From: Haemophilus parainfluenzae ATCC 33392
Lineage (GTDB): Bacteria; Pseudomonadota; Gammaproteobacteria; Enterobacterales; Pasteurellaceae
Length of the DNA stretch: 64,000 nt
Direction: 5' to 3'
Assembly: GCF_031191205.1 (NCBI RefSeq)
Contig: NZ_CP133470.1
Span: 1,247,501 to 1,311,500, forward strand
The position numbers and the translations under genes are program-made. The notes beneath the pieces were generated by a model. It searched no databases, was not told the origin of the DNA, and saw only the letters and a list, made by a program, of their open reading frames with translations. This document shows positions 42,842 to 52,300 of the stretch, piece by piece (position 1 is the stretch's first letter; every line of letters starts with the position of its first letter).

Positions 42842-43933
42842 TTATTCTAACCCTTTCACATTGGGATTTTTAGTAATGAACATCGCATCGCCATAACTGA
42901 AAAAACGGTAGCGATTTTCGACCGCACTTTTATAGGCGTTCATGGTGTGGCTAAAGCCTGCGAAGGCAGACACCAACATAATCAATGTGCTTTCTGGTAA
43001 GTGGAAGTTGGTAATTAATGCATCCACCACACGGAATGATTTACCCGGGTAAATAAAAATAGACGTATCAGAAAAATAAGGTTCAATTAAATCTGGGTTG
43101 CCATTTTCTTCTGCGGATAGGGCAGCGGTTTCAACAGAACGTACTGATGTTGTGCCTACTGCAATGACACGTTTACCCGCTTTCTTCGTTTCAATAATGG
43201 CATTGCAGACTTCTTGAGAAAGCTCCACATATTCTGCATGCATAATGTGATCTTCAATATTTTCAACACGTACAGGTTGGAATGTACCCGCACCTACGTG
43301 CAAAGTTACAAATTCAAAATTGACACCTTTTTCGTGTAGCTTTTGTAAAAGCTCATCATCAAAATGCAAGCCAGCCGTTGGCGCTGCCACTGCACCAGGT
43401 ACTTTGTTATACACGGTTTGATAGCATTCTTGATCTGCCTCTTCATCAGGTCGATCAATATAAGGCGGCAAAGGCATATGACCGATTTCTTGCAACACAT
43501 CAAGCACATTGCGACTTTTATCTGCTAATTCCACTTCAAAAAGGGCATCTTGACGACCAACCATAATGGCTTTTACGCCATTATTTTCACCGAGTTTATC
43601 TTCGCCTAAAAATAATTCTGTACCTTCTTTCGGGGCTTTTGACGAACGAATATGTGCTAAGAAATGATGTTCACTTAAAACACGTTCCACCAACACTTCA
43701 ATTTTACCGCCGCTGGCTTTACGACCAAACATACGAGCAGGGATCACACGTGTATTGTTAAAAATCAACAAATCCCCTTCATCGATTAAATCCAATACAT
43801 CGGTAAAAGTGCGGTGAGAAATTTCACCGTTTTCGCCATTAAGTTGTAGCAAGCGGCAAGAAGAGCGATCTTCTTTAGGATAACGAGCAATCAGCTCATC
43901 AGGTAAGTTAAAATGAAAGTCAGAAACACGCAT
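42842..43933 (-). CDS. queA: S-adenosylmethionine:tRNA ribosyltransferase-isomerase QueA
   Basis: A 363-residue QueA (E. coli 356). It starts [16 protein letters not shown] and has [31 protein letters not shown] and [17 protein letters not shown]. It adds the epoxycyclopentanediol to preQ1-tRNA. The gene is first in the queA-tgt-HHE-tusA-like-yajC-secD-secF run. Two uptake signal cores lie within it. Confidence 0.96.
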   Translation of the reverse strand: MRVSDFHFNLPDELIARYPKEDRSSCRLLQLNGENGEISHRTFTDVLDLIDEGDLLIFNNTRVIPARMFGRKASGGKIEVLVERVLSEHHFLAHIRSSKAPKEGTELFLGEDKLGENNGVKAIMVGRQDALFEVELADKSRNVLDVLQEIGHMPLPPYIDRPDEEADQECYQTVYNKVPGAVAAPTAGLHFDDELLQKLHEKGVNFEFVTLHVGAGTFQPVRVENIEDHIMHAEYVELSQEVCNAIIETKKAGKRVIAVGTTSVRSVETAALSAEENGNPDLIEPYFSDTSIFIYPGKSFRVVDALITNFHLPESTLIMLVSAFAGFSHTMNAYKSAVENRYRFFSYGDAMFITKNPNVKGLE

Positions 43934-44077
43934 AATTGTAAATCATGAAAGCTAAAAATGGGGCATAGTCTAGAGTGAATAAGGGGGAAATACAAGGGGG
44001 AATGTTGTTGGGCATGAATTGGCTTGAGAGATAGAGTAGGGCGGCAAATATTATACTATTTAAATTTATTAAGTTTT

Positions 44078-44109
44078 ATTGCAACGTAAAACCGCCTAGA
44101 GGCGCAGCC
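44078..44109 (-). repeat. heavily degenerate CRISPR repeat relic
   Basis: By eye about 19 of 32 positions match the array consensus, including CAAC at the 5' part and CCGCC...AGGCG at the stem. It ends 32 bases before the next repeat relic, about one spacer length. It could be chance; the spacing is the main support. Confidence 0.4.
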
Positions 44110-44141
44110 TATTTAGATGTGAAAAATTTTCCTTTCTCCAT

Positions 44142-44173
44142 GTTTCAACACACAGCCGCGCGGAGGCGGCTAG
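44142..44173 (-). repeat. isolated CRISPR repeat (relic of the array's old end)
   Basis: The 32 bases match the repeat at 44664-44695 over 30 bases from GTTTCAACACAC to GGCGGCT, differing only at the last bases. It lies on the far side of the VOC gene from the main array. Confidence 0.85.
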
Positions 44174-44204
44174 GGTGTATGGCGTAGCCACGCATTAAGT
44201 TAAC

Positions 44205-44555
44205 TTATTCATGCTGCAAAATATTCACTAGCCGCCCAAACGGATCACGCACAAAAAAACGGCGCACGCCCCAGGGCTCAGTGACTGGTCCGTATTCAGG
44301 TGTGAAACCAGCATGCTGCATCCGTTCCAATAATTCGCCCAGATTGTCCACTTCAATAGACAAATCAGGCACAGGCATGCCAGAACCGCCTTCACTGGCA
44401 AAACTAACCTGCACAGACATGGTTGTATCCTGCCCGTAGGTCTGTATCCAACCATGATCCATTAGCAATTCCAGTCCAAGCAAGTCATGGTAGAAAGCCT
44501 TTGCTGCGACGGGTTGGGTTACGTTGATATTGGCCACAATGCGTTTAACGCCCAT
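44205..44555 (-). CDS. VOC-superfamily (glyoxalase / bleomycin resistance-like) protein inside a CRISPR array
   Basis: A 116-residue protein with the VOC fold. It opens GVKRIVANINVTQPVAAKAFYHDLLGLEL, has the middle LSIEVDNLGELLERMQHAG, and ends GVRRFFVRDPFGRLVNILQHE (all cited by region). The usual metal ligands are weak: the first strand has no His, and the final strand reads VNILQ rather than the usual E-containing form, so it may be of the ligand-binding or antibiotic-binding type without a metal. The gene is richer in GC than its neighbours, a sign of transfer. AAGGAAAG precedes the ATG. Repeat relics stand on both sides. Function unknown; a drug- or metabolite-binding role is a guess. 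Confidence 0.88.
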   Translation of the reverse strand: MGVKRIVANINVTQPVAAKAFYHDLLGLELLMDHGWIQTYGQDTTMSVQVSFASEGGSGMPVPDLSIEVDNLGELLERMQHAGFTPEYGPVTEPWGVRRFFVRDPFGRLVNILQHE

Positions 44556-44597
44556 GTTCTTTCCTTATTAACTAACGTTGTTCCCTTCGGTGCTTGT

Positions 44598-44829
44598 TTT
44601 TCAACATGCAGCCGCGCGAAGGCGGCTGCTGGTTAAATCTTGATTTAAAAACAAGAAAAAGTAGTTTCAACACACAGCCGCGCGGAGGCGGCTGCATATA
44701 AAACATGGGATTTTGTGAGTTATTGCCCTGTTTCAACACACAGCCGCCCGAAGGCGGCTGCTTAGCTTGATTGTGCGTGTCATTGTTTCATTTTGCGGTT
44801 TCAACACACAGCCGCCCGAAGGCGGCTGC
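44598..44829 (-). CRISPR. small CRISPR array, 4 repeats and 3 spacers, type I-C-like, no cas genes in window
   Basis: Repeats of 32 bases lie at 44598-44629, 44664-44695, 44730-44761 and 44798-44829; spacers are 34, 34 and 36 bases. The two right-hand repeats are identical; the others carry point changes, the leftmost most. The repeat has a GCCGCC / GGCGGC stem, and in transcription orientation (minus strand) ends TTGAAAC, like type I-C repeats. The conserved end and AT-rich leader on the right indicate transcription from right to left. No cas gene is seen in this 64-kb window, so any matching Cas proteins would be elsewhere or absent. Confidence 0.92.
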
Positions 44830-44950
44830 CTATTATCCCATTGTTAAATATAAAATTATGAGATAGTGTACGCCTTTTTATTATGGCTTCAATATGATAA
44901 TGAAATATATATTAAATTTGTGATCTATATCTCAAAATTTATTTTGGGCA
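44830..44950 (-). promoter_or_regulatory. AT-rich CRISPR leader
   Basis: About 120 bases right of the first intact repeat are strongly AT-rich with several TATA-like stretches and no gene. This is where a leader with promoter and integration sites would be. The exact promoter was not determined. Confidence 0.55.
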
Positions 44951-44984
44951 TAAAAAAAGCCCTTTCAAAAAGGTGAAAGGGCAA
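44950..44984 (-). terminator. terminator downstream of trhP
   Basis: Stem GCCCTTTC / GAAAGGGC with an 8-base loop; the minus strand continues with seven T. It separates trhP from the CRISPR leader. Confidence 0.8.
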
Positions 44985-45081
44985 AATATTTGGAGTCATA
45001 CTATGAGTTGTTGAATTAACAAATCAGGTATGGGACGTATTATAGTTTATTTATTAACAAATGCAACATTTTTTTAACAAA

Positions 45082-46461
45082 TTAATTATGTGGATTGCGC
45101 GTGTTGGTGTTGACTAGGTTACGCATCAACAAGGCATAATCAAGCTGGATGTCTTGTGGCACATCTAAAAAGACAAAATGGCCATCGCCGAGTGCGGCTT
45201 CCACATTTTCGTTTTTGCGATTGAGCATTTTTTCAATCTTAAAGACGATATTGCCTTGTGGAGTCATCATTTCTACTTCATCACCAAGCAAGAATTTGTT
45301 TTTCACTGCCACTTCAGCCATGCCTTGTTCATTACGTTTACCGGTAAATTCACCAACAAATTGTTGGCGTTCAGAGATAGAGTAGCCGTATTCATAATTT
45401 TGGTATTCATCGTGCGTATGACGACGTAAGAAACCTTCGGTATAACCACGGTGTGCAAGGGATTCCAAAGTATCCATTAAGCTTTCATCAAATGGTTTGC
45501 CCGCTGCCGCATCATCAATGGCTTTGCGATAAACTTGAGCGGTTCTTGCACAGTAATAGAAGGATTTAGTACGGCCTTCGATTTTTAAAGAATGCACACC
45601 AAGTGCGGTCAATTTTTCCACGTGTTGTACGGCACGTAGATCTTTCGAGTTCATAAAGTAGGTGCCGTGCTCATCTTCAAACGCTGTCATTTGTTCATCG
45701 GGTTTTTGTGATTCGGTATAAAGGAAGACTTTATCCGTTACCGCACCTTCGCCTAAAGTTGGCGCGACATTTTTCACTTCGATTTGTTGAGCGGGATCGA
45801 TTTTCGGCACGATGTTGCCTACTTCATCTGTGGTGCCTTCTTCCATTTTGTATTCCCAACGGCAAGCATTGGTGCAAGTGCCTTGGTTTGGGTCGCGTTT
45901 GTTGATATAGCCAGAAAGTAAGCAGCGGCCAGAATACGCCATACATAACGCACCGTGTACGAAAATTTCGAGTTCGATATCAGGCACGTGTTGGCGAATT
46001 TCAGCGATCTCTTCAATGGATAATTCGCGCGATAAAATCACACGGGTTAATCCCATTTGTTTCCAGAATTTGACGGTCGCCCAGTTTACCGCATTCGCTT
46101 GTACAGAAAGGTGAATATCAATATCAGGGAAGTTTTCACGCACCAACATGATTAAGCCTGGGTCAGACATAATTAAGGCATCAGGGCCCATGTCGATCAC
46201 AGGTTGTAAATCTTTGATAAAGGTTTTGAGTTTGGAGTTATGCGGTGCAATGTTTACGACCACATAGAATTTTTTGCCAAGTGCATGGGCTTCATCGATC
46301 CCGATTTTTAAATTGGCATGATTAAATTCATTGTTGCGTACACGTAAGCTGTAACGTGGTTGGCCTGCATAAACGGCATCTGCACCATACGCAAAGGCAT
46401 AGCGCATATTTTTTAGGGAGCCAGCAGGGGAGAGTAATTCAGGTTTAAATGGGGTTGTCAT
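45082..46461 (-). CDS. trhP: tRNA 5-hydroxyuridine synthesis protein TrhP (YegQ, U32 family)
   Basis: A 459-residue U32-family protein. It starts MTTPFKPELLSPAGSLKNMRYAFAYGADAVYAG and carries the family cysteines in HGALCMAYSGRCLLSGY and GTCTNACRWEY, which hold an iron-sulfur cluster in relatives, plus LKIEGRTKSFYY. TrhP and prephenate supply hydroxylation of U34 in tRNAs with 5-oxyacetyl or methoxy uridine. The family name 'peptidase U32' is historical. One uptake signal core lies in the gene. Confidence 0.9.
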   Translation of the reverse strand: MTTPFKPELLSPAGSLKNMRYAFAYGADAVYAGQPRYSLRVRNNEFNHANLKIGIDEAHALGKKFYVVVNIAPHNSKLKTFIKDLQPVIDMGPDALIMSDPGLIMLVRENFPDIDIHLSVQANAVNWATVKFWKQMGLTRVILSRELSIEEIAEIRQHVPDIELEIFVHGALCMAYSGRCLLSGYINKRDPNQGTCTNACRWEYKMEEGTTDEVGNIVPKIDPAQQIEVKNVAPTLGEGAVTDKVFLYTESQKPDEQMTAFEDEHGTYFMNSKDLRAVQHVEKLTALGVHSLKIEGRTKSFYYCARTAQVYRKAIDDAAAGKPFDESLMDTLESLAHRGYTEGFLRRHTHDEYQNYEYGYSISERQQFVGEFTGKRNEQGMAEVAVKNKFLLGDEVEMMTPQGNIVFKIEKMLNRKNENVEAALGDGHFVFLDVPQDIQLDYALLMRNLVNTNTRNPHN

Positions 46462-46599
46462 AATGTTCTCTTGTCTGATTTCAGGTCAGTAGCTTGCTTT
46501 TGGCAAGCCGTATTAAAGGCCTGTATTTTAGGCGGATTTAGGGATTTGTAAAGTAAAAGTGCGGTTAGTTTTTTGATTGTTTTTTAAGGCTAGAAATAA

Positions 46600-46626
46600 A
46601 AAAGGCGAACCATTGTTCGCCTTATC
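46600..46626 (-). terminator. terminator after the purine permease gene
   Basis: Stem AAGGCGAAC / GTTCGCCTT with a 5-base loop, then a T tract on the minus strand. Confidence 0.85.
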
Positions 46627-46640
46627 AAGATTGTATTTAA

Positions 46641-47957
46641 TTAAATCGCCCAGCCGCCTGCGTAGAATGCGACAAGTACAACAGCGATGATAATTGTGCC
46701 GATATTGAGTTTTTTCACATCGCCACTCACGATACGACCAATTACTAATGCCGCAAAGCCAAGCATGATACCGGTTACGATGTTTGCCGTTAACACGATG
46801 AATACCGCGCAAACTAAGCCGCTCATTGCGCCTACGAAATCATCGAAGTCTAATTTGCTCACATTGCTTAACATTAATAAGCCCACATACATTAATGCCG
46901 GGGCAGTTGCGTAACCTGGCACTAAGAATGCAAGTGGTTGGAAGAATAACATCAATAAGAATAATACGCCGACGACGATAGCGGTGATACCAGTTTTACC
47001 GCCTGCGGCTGTACCTGCTGCTGATTCGATATAAACGGCTGCCGGTGCAGTACCAAATAAGCCTGAGAATAAACTACTTACAGAGTCAGAGGTTAAGGCT
47101 TTGCCACCGTTGATGATTTGCCCGTCTTTATCTAATAGGTCAGCTTGTCCTGCAACGGCACGAATAGTACCTGTTGCATCAAATACCGCTGTCATCACTA
47201 AAGCAAAAACAATCGGTAAAATAGCCGGTTGTAATGCACCTTGTAAATCTAATTGTAAGAAAAGTGAGTTTTCACCAAAGGTTGGCATTTTGAAGATTTG
47301 GCCATTGAATGTTACGTTTGGATCGAAGATTAAACCGACGATAGTAATCGCGATGATGACCCATAAAATCCCGCCTTTTACTTTCATTTTTTCTAAGCCG
47401 ATAATGAATGCAAGACCGATTAAAGACATCATTACTGGGAACGAGGTGAAATCGCCTAATTTAACCGGTAAACCTGCTTGGTTGCCGACTACTAAGCCTA
47501 CGCCATTTGCGGCGATTAAAAGTAAGAATAGGCCGATCCCGATCCCTGCACCATGAGCGATACTTGATGGCAGGTTACGTAAGATCCATGAACGAATACC
47601 TGTTGCCGAAATTAAGGTGAACACTAAACCCATGAGGAATACCGCACCTAATGCCACAGGAATAGAAACATGTTGACCAATCACTAAGCTAAATGCGGTG
47701 AAGGCAGTTAATGAAATAGCACAGCCGATTGCCATTGGCGCATTTGCCCAAAAGCCTATTAAGATCGAACCAAGACCCGCGACTAAACAGGTTGCGATAA
47801 ACACCGATTCTGCCGGAAAGCCTGCATCACCAAGCATTTTAGGCACAACAATCACGGAATACACCATGGCTAAGAAGGTGGTTAAACCCGCAATGATTTC
47901 TTGACGAACCGTTGAACCGCGTTTACTGAGTTCAAAGGTTTTTTCTAAACTTGACAT
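46641..47957 (-). CDS. NCS2-family purine permease (AzgA-like)
   Basis: A 438-residue protein with about 12-14 helices. It has the AzgA-like NCS2 text: [20 protein letters not shown] near the start, [18 protein letters not shown] in the centre and a late [19 protein letters not shown]. Proton symport of adenine, guanine or hypoxanthine is likely; which purine is unknown. I chose ATG 47957 ([14 protein letters not shown]) because GGGGA lies upstream; ATG 47981 is unsupported. A PurR box in its promoter region supports the purine role. Confidence 0.92.
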   Translation of the reverse strand: MSSLEKTFELSKRGSTVRQEIIAGLTTFLAMVYSVIVVPKMLGDAGFPAESVFIATCLVAGLGSILIGFWANAPMAIGCAISLTAFTAFSLVIGQHVSIPVALGAVFLMGLVFTLISATGIRSWILRNLPSSIAHGAGIGIGLFLLLIAANGVGLVVGNQAGLPVKLGDFTSFPVMMSLIGLAFIIGLEKMKVKGGILWVIIAITIVGLIFDPNVTFNGQIFKMPTFGENSLFLQLDLQGALQPAILPIVFALVMTAVFDATGTIRAVAGQADLLDKDGQIINGGKALTSDSVSSLFSGLFGTAPAAVYIESAAGTAAGGKTGITAIVVGVLFLLMLFFQPLAFLVPGYATAPALMYVGLLMLSNVSKLDFDDFVGAMSGLVCAVFIVLTANIVTGIMLGFAALVIGRIVSGDVKKLNIGTIIIAVVLVAFYAGGWAI

Positions 47958-48014
47958 AAAGTCCCCTAGGTTAATAATCAAAAAGATGTGCCATTTTATA
48001 GTAAATCATTTAAA

Positions 48015-48030
48015 AGTAAACGTTTGCGTA
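48015..48030 (-). promoter_or_regulatory. PurR operator of the purine permease gene
   Basis: AGTAAACGTTTGCGTA is a near-perfect PurR palindrome with the same AAACGTTTGCG core as the purH operator. It lies about 58 bases before the permease start, just upstream of a TATAAA -10 at 47995-48000. Confidence 0.85.
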
Positions 48031-48155
48031 ATTGTTTTATAGAAGTTGGATGGAAAAGTGCGGTCGCTTTTGAGGATGTTTTTCGCATATTTTTTTATCG
48101 ACTAAAAACTGCTATACTCTGAAAGTTTTTAACGTAATCAAAAAAAGGAAAAACA

Positions 48156-48686
48156 ATGGCTGATTTTAATCAAATTTTAACGCCAGGCGATGTAGATGCT
48201 GGCATTATCAATGTGGTAAATGAAATTCCAGAAGGTAGCTGCCACAAAATAGAATGGAACCGTAAAGTTGCAGCGTTCCAGTTAGACCGTGTTGAGCCAG
48301 CGATCTTCGCAAAACCAACTAACTATGGTTTCATTCCACAAACTTTAGACGAAGATGGCGATGAGTTAGATGTTTTATTATTAACTCGCCAACCACTTGC
48401 AACAGGTGTATTCCTTGAAGCAAAAGTAATCGGGGTGATGAAATTCGTTGATGATGGCGAAGTGGACGATAAAATCGTTTGTGTGCCAGCAGATGACCGC
48501 GATACCGGCAATGCATACAACAGCCTTGCCGATGTACCAGCGCAATTAATCAAACAAATTGAATTCCACTTCAATAACTACAAAGCATTGAAAAAACCAG
48601 GTTCAACGAAAGTAACTCACTGGGGTGATGTAGAAGAAGCGAAAGAAGTGATTCGTGAATCAATCAAACGTTGGAATGAACGTTAA
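48156..48686 (+). CDS. ppa: inorganic pyrophosphatase
   Basis: A 176-residue family I pyrophosphatase (E. coli 176). It has KIEWNRKVAAFQLDRV, NYGFIPQTLDEDGDELDVLLL with the D-x-D-x-x-D metal ligands, VPADDRDTGN and HFNNYKALKKPG. It hydrolyses the pyrophosphate released by polA and purine steps. An AAGGAAAAA ribosome binding site precedes the start, and a hairpin follows. Confidence 0.96.
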   Translation: MADFNQILTPGDVDAGIINVVNEIPEGSCHKIEWNRKVAAFQLDRVEPAIFAKPTNYGFIPQTLDEDGDELDVLLLTRQPLATGVFLEAKVIGVMKFVDDGEVDDKIVCVPADDRDTGNAYNSLADVPAQLIKQIEFHFNNYKALKKPGSTKVTHWGDVEEAKEVIRESIKRWNER

Positions 48687-48705
48687 TTTTTCATGTTAGT
48701 GAATT

Positions 48706-48737
48706 TAAAAGGCATCAGATTGATGCCTTTTGTTTTT
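48706..48737 (+). terminator. terminator after ppa
   Basis: Stem AAAGGCATCA / TGATGCCTTT with a 4-base loop, followed by TGTTTTT. Confidence 0.85.
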
Positions 48738-48935
48738 ATAGATGAATAAAAGTATAATTAAAATTAGCTATATAAACTTCTAGAATCAGCATGTTTTTAA
48801 CCGTACTCGTAATGAGATTGAACTAAAAAGTAGGATATCGTTGTGGAGAAAGCTTAATAGACAAAGAAGAAATGGAGTTAGAGATTTAATATAAACAAGA
48901 AAAAATAAAGAATTGGGTAAAGGGAGTAATCACTA
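48738..48935 (+). other. AT-rich gap with a possible gene remnant
   Basis: No credible complete gene. Between about 48790 and 48890 one plus-strand frame stays open for about 31 codons from NRTRNEIELKSR to RDLI before TAA, without start codon. It is basic and could be a gene remnant or chance. Confidence 0.35.
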
Positions 48936-49157
48936 ATGAATAAAATTCTTCAAATTATTATTCTTTTAATAATGATATTTTTATGTTGTTTTTTTGTGTT
49001 TTCATTAGGTTTAATAATATTTTCATTTGTTATGAATGGAGGTTCTATTTCTTTAGATGAGACAATGGAAATAATAGTTTTTTGCTTTAAATTGTTTTTA
49101 TTAGGCTCTCCTTTGATATTATTATCAATATTTATTTCAAATAGAATTAGGAAATAG
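48936..49157 (+). CDS. small hydrophobic membrane protein, unknown
   Basis: A 73-residue protein with two membrane helices: residues 4-31 (ILQIIILLIMIFLCCFFVFSL region) and residues 46-68 (IVFCFKLFLLGSPLILLSIFI region), with a short loop containing GGSISLDE between and a basic end NRIRK. An AAGGGAG ribosome binding site lies 10 bases before the ATG. Strongly AT-rich. No family recognised. It could be a small toxin-like or accessory protein, but nothing shows this. Confidence 0.6.
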   Translation: MNKILQIIILLIMIFLCCFFVFSLGLIIFSFVMNGGSISLDETMEIIVFCFKLFLLGSPLILLSIFISNRIRK

Positions 49158-49279
49158 AATTTTAGAGGTGTTTTAAAAAACATGCTTTGAAAAGAAACAT
49201 CAATATCTTAGTTTTTTAGATTTCTAGAAGATAGGGAGGTAGAATCTTCCTAGCATAATAATTTAAAATACTGAAGTAC

Positions 49280-49338
49280 AAAGTGCGGTCAATTTTCAAA
49301 GAGTTTTAAAACCTCTCAAAAATTGACCGCACTTTTGT
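49280..49338 (-). terminator. long inverted uptake-signal terminator after the autotransporter gene
   Basis: A perfect 17-bp stem (AAAGTGCGGTCAATTTT / its complement) with 22 bases between the arms. Both arms hold an uptake signal. It lies 14 bases beyond the autotransporter stop. Confidence 0.85.
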
Positions 49339-49352
49339 CTTATTGAATATCG

Positions 49353-52300
49353 TTAAAATGAGAAACGTAGTTCTGCATTAACATTATTCGCTTTCGTATC
49401 GTGGTTGTAAGCACCTTGATAGCCAACTTTTACGCTAAATGCTGGTGTGAACTGCGCTTGTAATGCCACACCTGTTGTAACGACATTTTTCAATTCTTTA
49501 CCATAAAGATTCGCTACACCTTGGTTATTGATAACCAAGCTGCCTTCAGCGGCTTTATCTTTGTGGAAACGATGATAAGCCACATCACCTAATAAGTTTA
49601 ATTGAACGCCACCAATTGCAAATGGAATGGATGGACGTAAACCTGCAGAGGTAACGATTAAATCACGATTGTTGTCTTTTAACTGCACTTCGTCTTTTGT
49701 CACACCTTTGTTTTTGATGTGCATATAGCTTACGCCAGCGTATGGTTCAATTGCAAAATGTTCCCCTTTTAAGCCTGTGTAGGCAAGCTCAGCAAAGACA
49801 TTTTGTGTTTGGCTATGGCTTTTCACCCCTTGTGCAAATTCAGCACGTTGTTCGTGTTTACCCCAACTTTGAATAAAACCAATTTTCGGTGTTAACACGT
49901 TGAAACGATGTTCAGCTGTTAAGCCTAAATGTACGGCACGATCTTTCGAAGTGCGGTCAATTTTGTGGCTGTTTTGTGTTGAACCAACAAATACACCTAA
50001 ATGTTTGTTTGTATCAATGGTTGCATCAATACCCACAAGTTGATTGTACGCATGACTGCTTAAACTATCCGTGCTGAAGTGAGTGAAGGTGCCACTTGTC
50101 CAAATTTGTGTGCCGGTATTAAGTTGTGCTCTTACTGTACCCGGTTGGGCAAGTTGCTGACGAAGCAATAAGCCATTTAACACATTGTGTTGTTGGGCAG
50201 CGAGATCCTCATCATAGCTTAAACGAGCAAAAGCTTGGCGAGCATTCTCTTCAGTTCCCAAAACAAGGTTTTGGTAATCAGGGCTGTTTGTTGCTGCATC
50301 TAAAGCATTGGCGATAGCCACTTCATTTTCAGTGGTTGCCGCAGATGAAAGGGCTTTTTTCTGAACGGTTACTTTCAACGTATTTGCATTACTTTCATTT
50401 TTAACCGCAAAGAAATCATAAGTGCGAGGTGTTTCAACTACCGCATTTTCAGCTCCCACAAATGAGCCAGTACCTTGTACGGAAACTGCTTTTTGTGGAT
50501 CTTGTTGTAATTGAGGCAGAATTTCTTCGTCAAATTTATTTGGCACTAAAATAGAACCGTCTGCAAAGGTTGCATTGACGTTAGCAATACCATTATTCAG
50601 TAACAAACGACCACCTTTTTCCACGGTTGCGGTGACCGTTTTCGCGGTGCTGGTTAAGGTTTCGGTGACAAATCCATTCTCACTTGGTTTAGTAACTTCC
50701 GCTTTCGGTAACACTTCCAATGTTGCACCTTGTTTTACGATGACTTGTTGTGTCGAACCAAGGGATTGATTTAACCCTGAAAGTTGACCTTCATTTACAG
50801 TAATTGCACCGGTGAAGCTGTTATTACCTGTGAGCGTTAAGGTACCTGACCCATTTTTAGTTAATGTGCCGACATAGCCTTGTGCGGCACGTTCATTACG
50901 AGCCACTTCACGTGCTAAACCGACTTGATATTCCGCTTTTTCTTCTGCTGTCGCGCCTGCACGATTTTGCATTAATGCTTGTAATTCTGCTTTGCGCGTT
51001 GTCCAAGTTGCGGCTTCAGCTTGATCTTCGACTTGACGTGCTTTGATGGCTTTATCGCTAATATCATTTGACCAAACATCATTTTGATTGAGGTTGATTT
51101 TTACGTTTCCTAAGAATTGACCTGGGCCAAACATGGCTTTGCCAAGATCTAAAATACCCCAACCCCAAACGTTACTTGGTACACCTTGTTCGGTTTCCCA
51201 ACGTTCTAACGGTTTACCTTCAAGCCCTTTACGAAGTGTGGTTTGTCTTGCTGTAGTCAGCATGACATCACGCGCTTGATCGGTTGTCATGTATGGATAG
51301 CGAGAAAGAATGACACCTAATGCACCACTTACGTGTGGGGCAGCCATTGAAGTACCACCGGCCGATTTGTAAATAGGGTCACCATAAGTATTGTTGTCTT
51401 GTAATTGAATGTAGGAGGAATAGATGTTGGCGGATGGCGCTGCAATCGTCCACCATTTGGAATGGCCGGCTAAGTTAAATTCTTGAATATCTGCGCCTGC
51501 TTTTTCATCACTCACATCGTCATTTGAGTCATTCGGATAGCCTTCACCACCGACTTGCCCCGTGACGTTTACCCAGTATTTTTCTGCATCAGGTCTGAAA
51601 TATGGCAACATAGCACGCGTAAAAGATTCAACCATCATACTACGGTTACCCGCTGTAAAGACTTGAATCACTTGTTTATTTTTTGCCACTTCATAAGCCG
51701 CATCAACGAAGTTTTTCTCACCACTGGTGACAAATTGATAATAAGCTTTTTCAGCTTCGCCTAAATTACTTAAATAAATATGTGCTGCAGGACTGGAAAT
51801 TGGTTCAGGTGCTTTTGGTACATCGTAGTATTGCACGCCATATTCAGGCACATCACGCCAATCATATTTTGGTTTGTAGCCTTGTGCGCCAGCAAAGGAT
51901 GAATTGACACGACGGTTTGAACCCCAACTGTTATTAATCACTTTTGCACCGGCATCTGCTAGGGCCGAGTAGCCCTGTAAGAAGAAACTATAGTCTTGGT
52001 TTGGACCATAGGTCATGTTGTCGTTACCACCTGTGTTGGCAGAATAGAGGTTAGCACCGAATGCTACACCATGCATTTCATTGCCGTCACGGCTTGCCGC
52101 CATTGTCCCGCCAACATGCGTACCGTGCGCATCATTGGTATATTTATGCCATGCCCCGTCAATATTGAAGGCTTCACCTTTAGTGAAGATGCCATTATCT
52201 GTTTTATCGAAATTGCGTTTACCGTTTTTTACTGGTTCATTTTTATTAATTGGACCATTTCCTACCGATGCATCGGGATAACGCATGCCATCTTTACTAT

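Noticed and set aside
44556..44600. Possible integron attC/core site before the VOC gene (AACGTTAGTT on the minus strand)
   Set aside because: It does not fit the GTTRRRY core, no matching inverse core and no convincing attC fold was found downstream of the gene, and no integrase is in the window.
47101..47556. 151-residue plus-strand frame opposite the purine permease
   Set aside because: Composition (many Pro, Lys, Thr, Ile) is what the complement of a membrane protein gives; no ribosome binding site.
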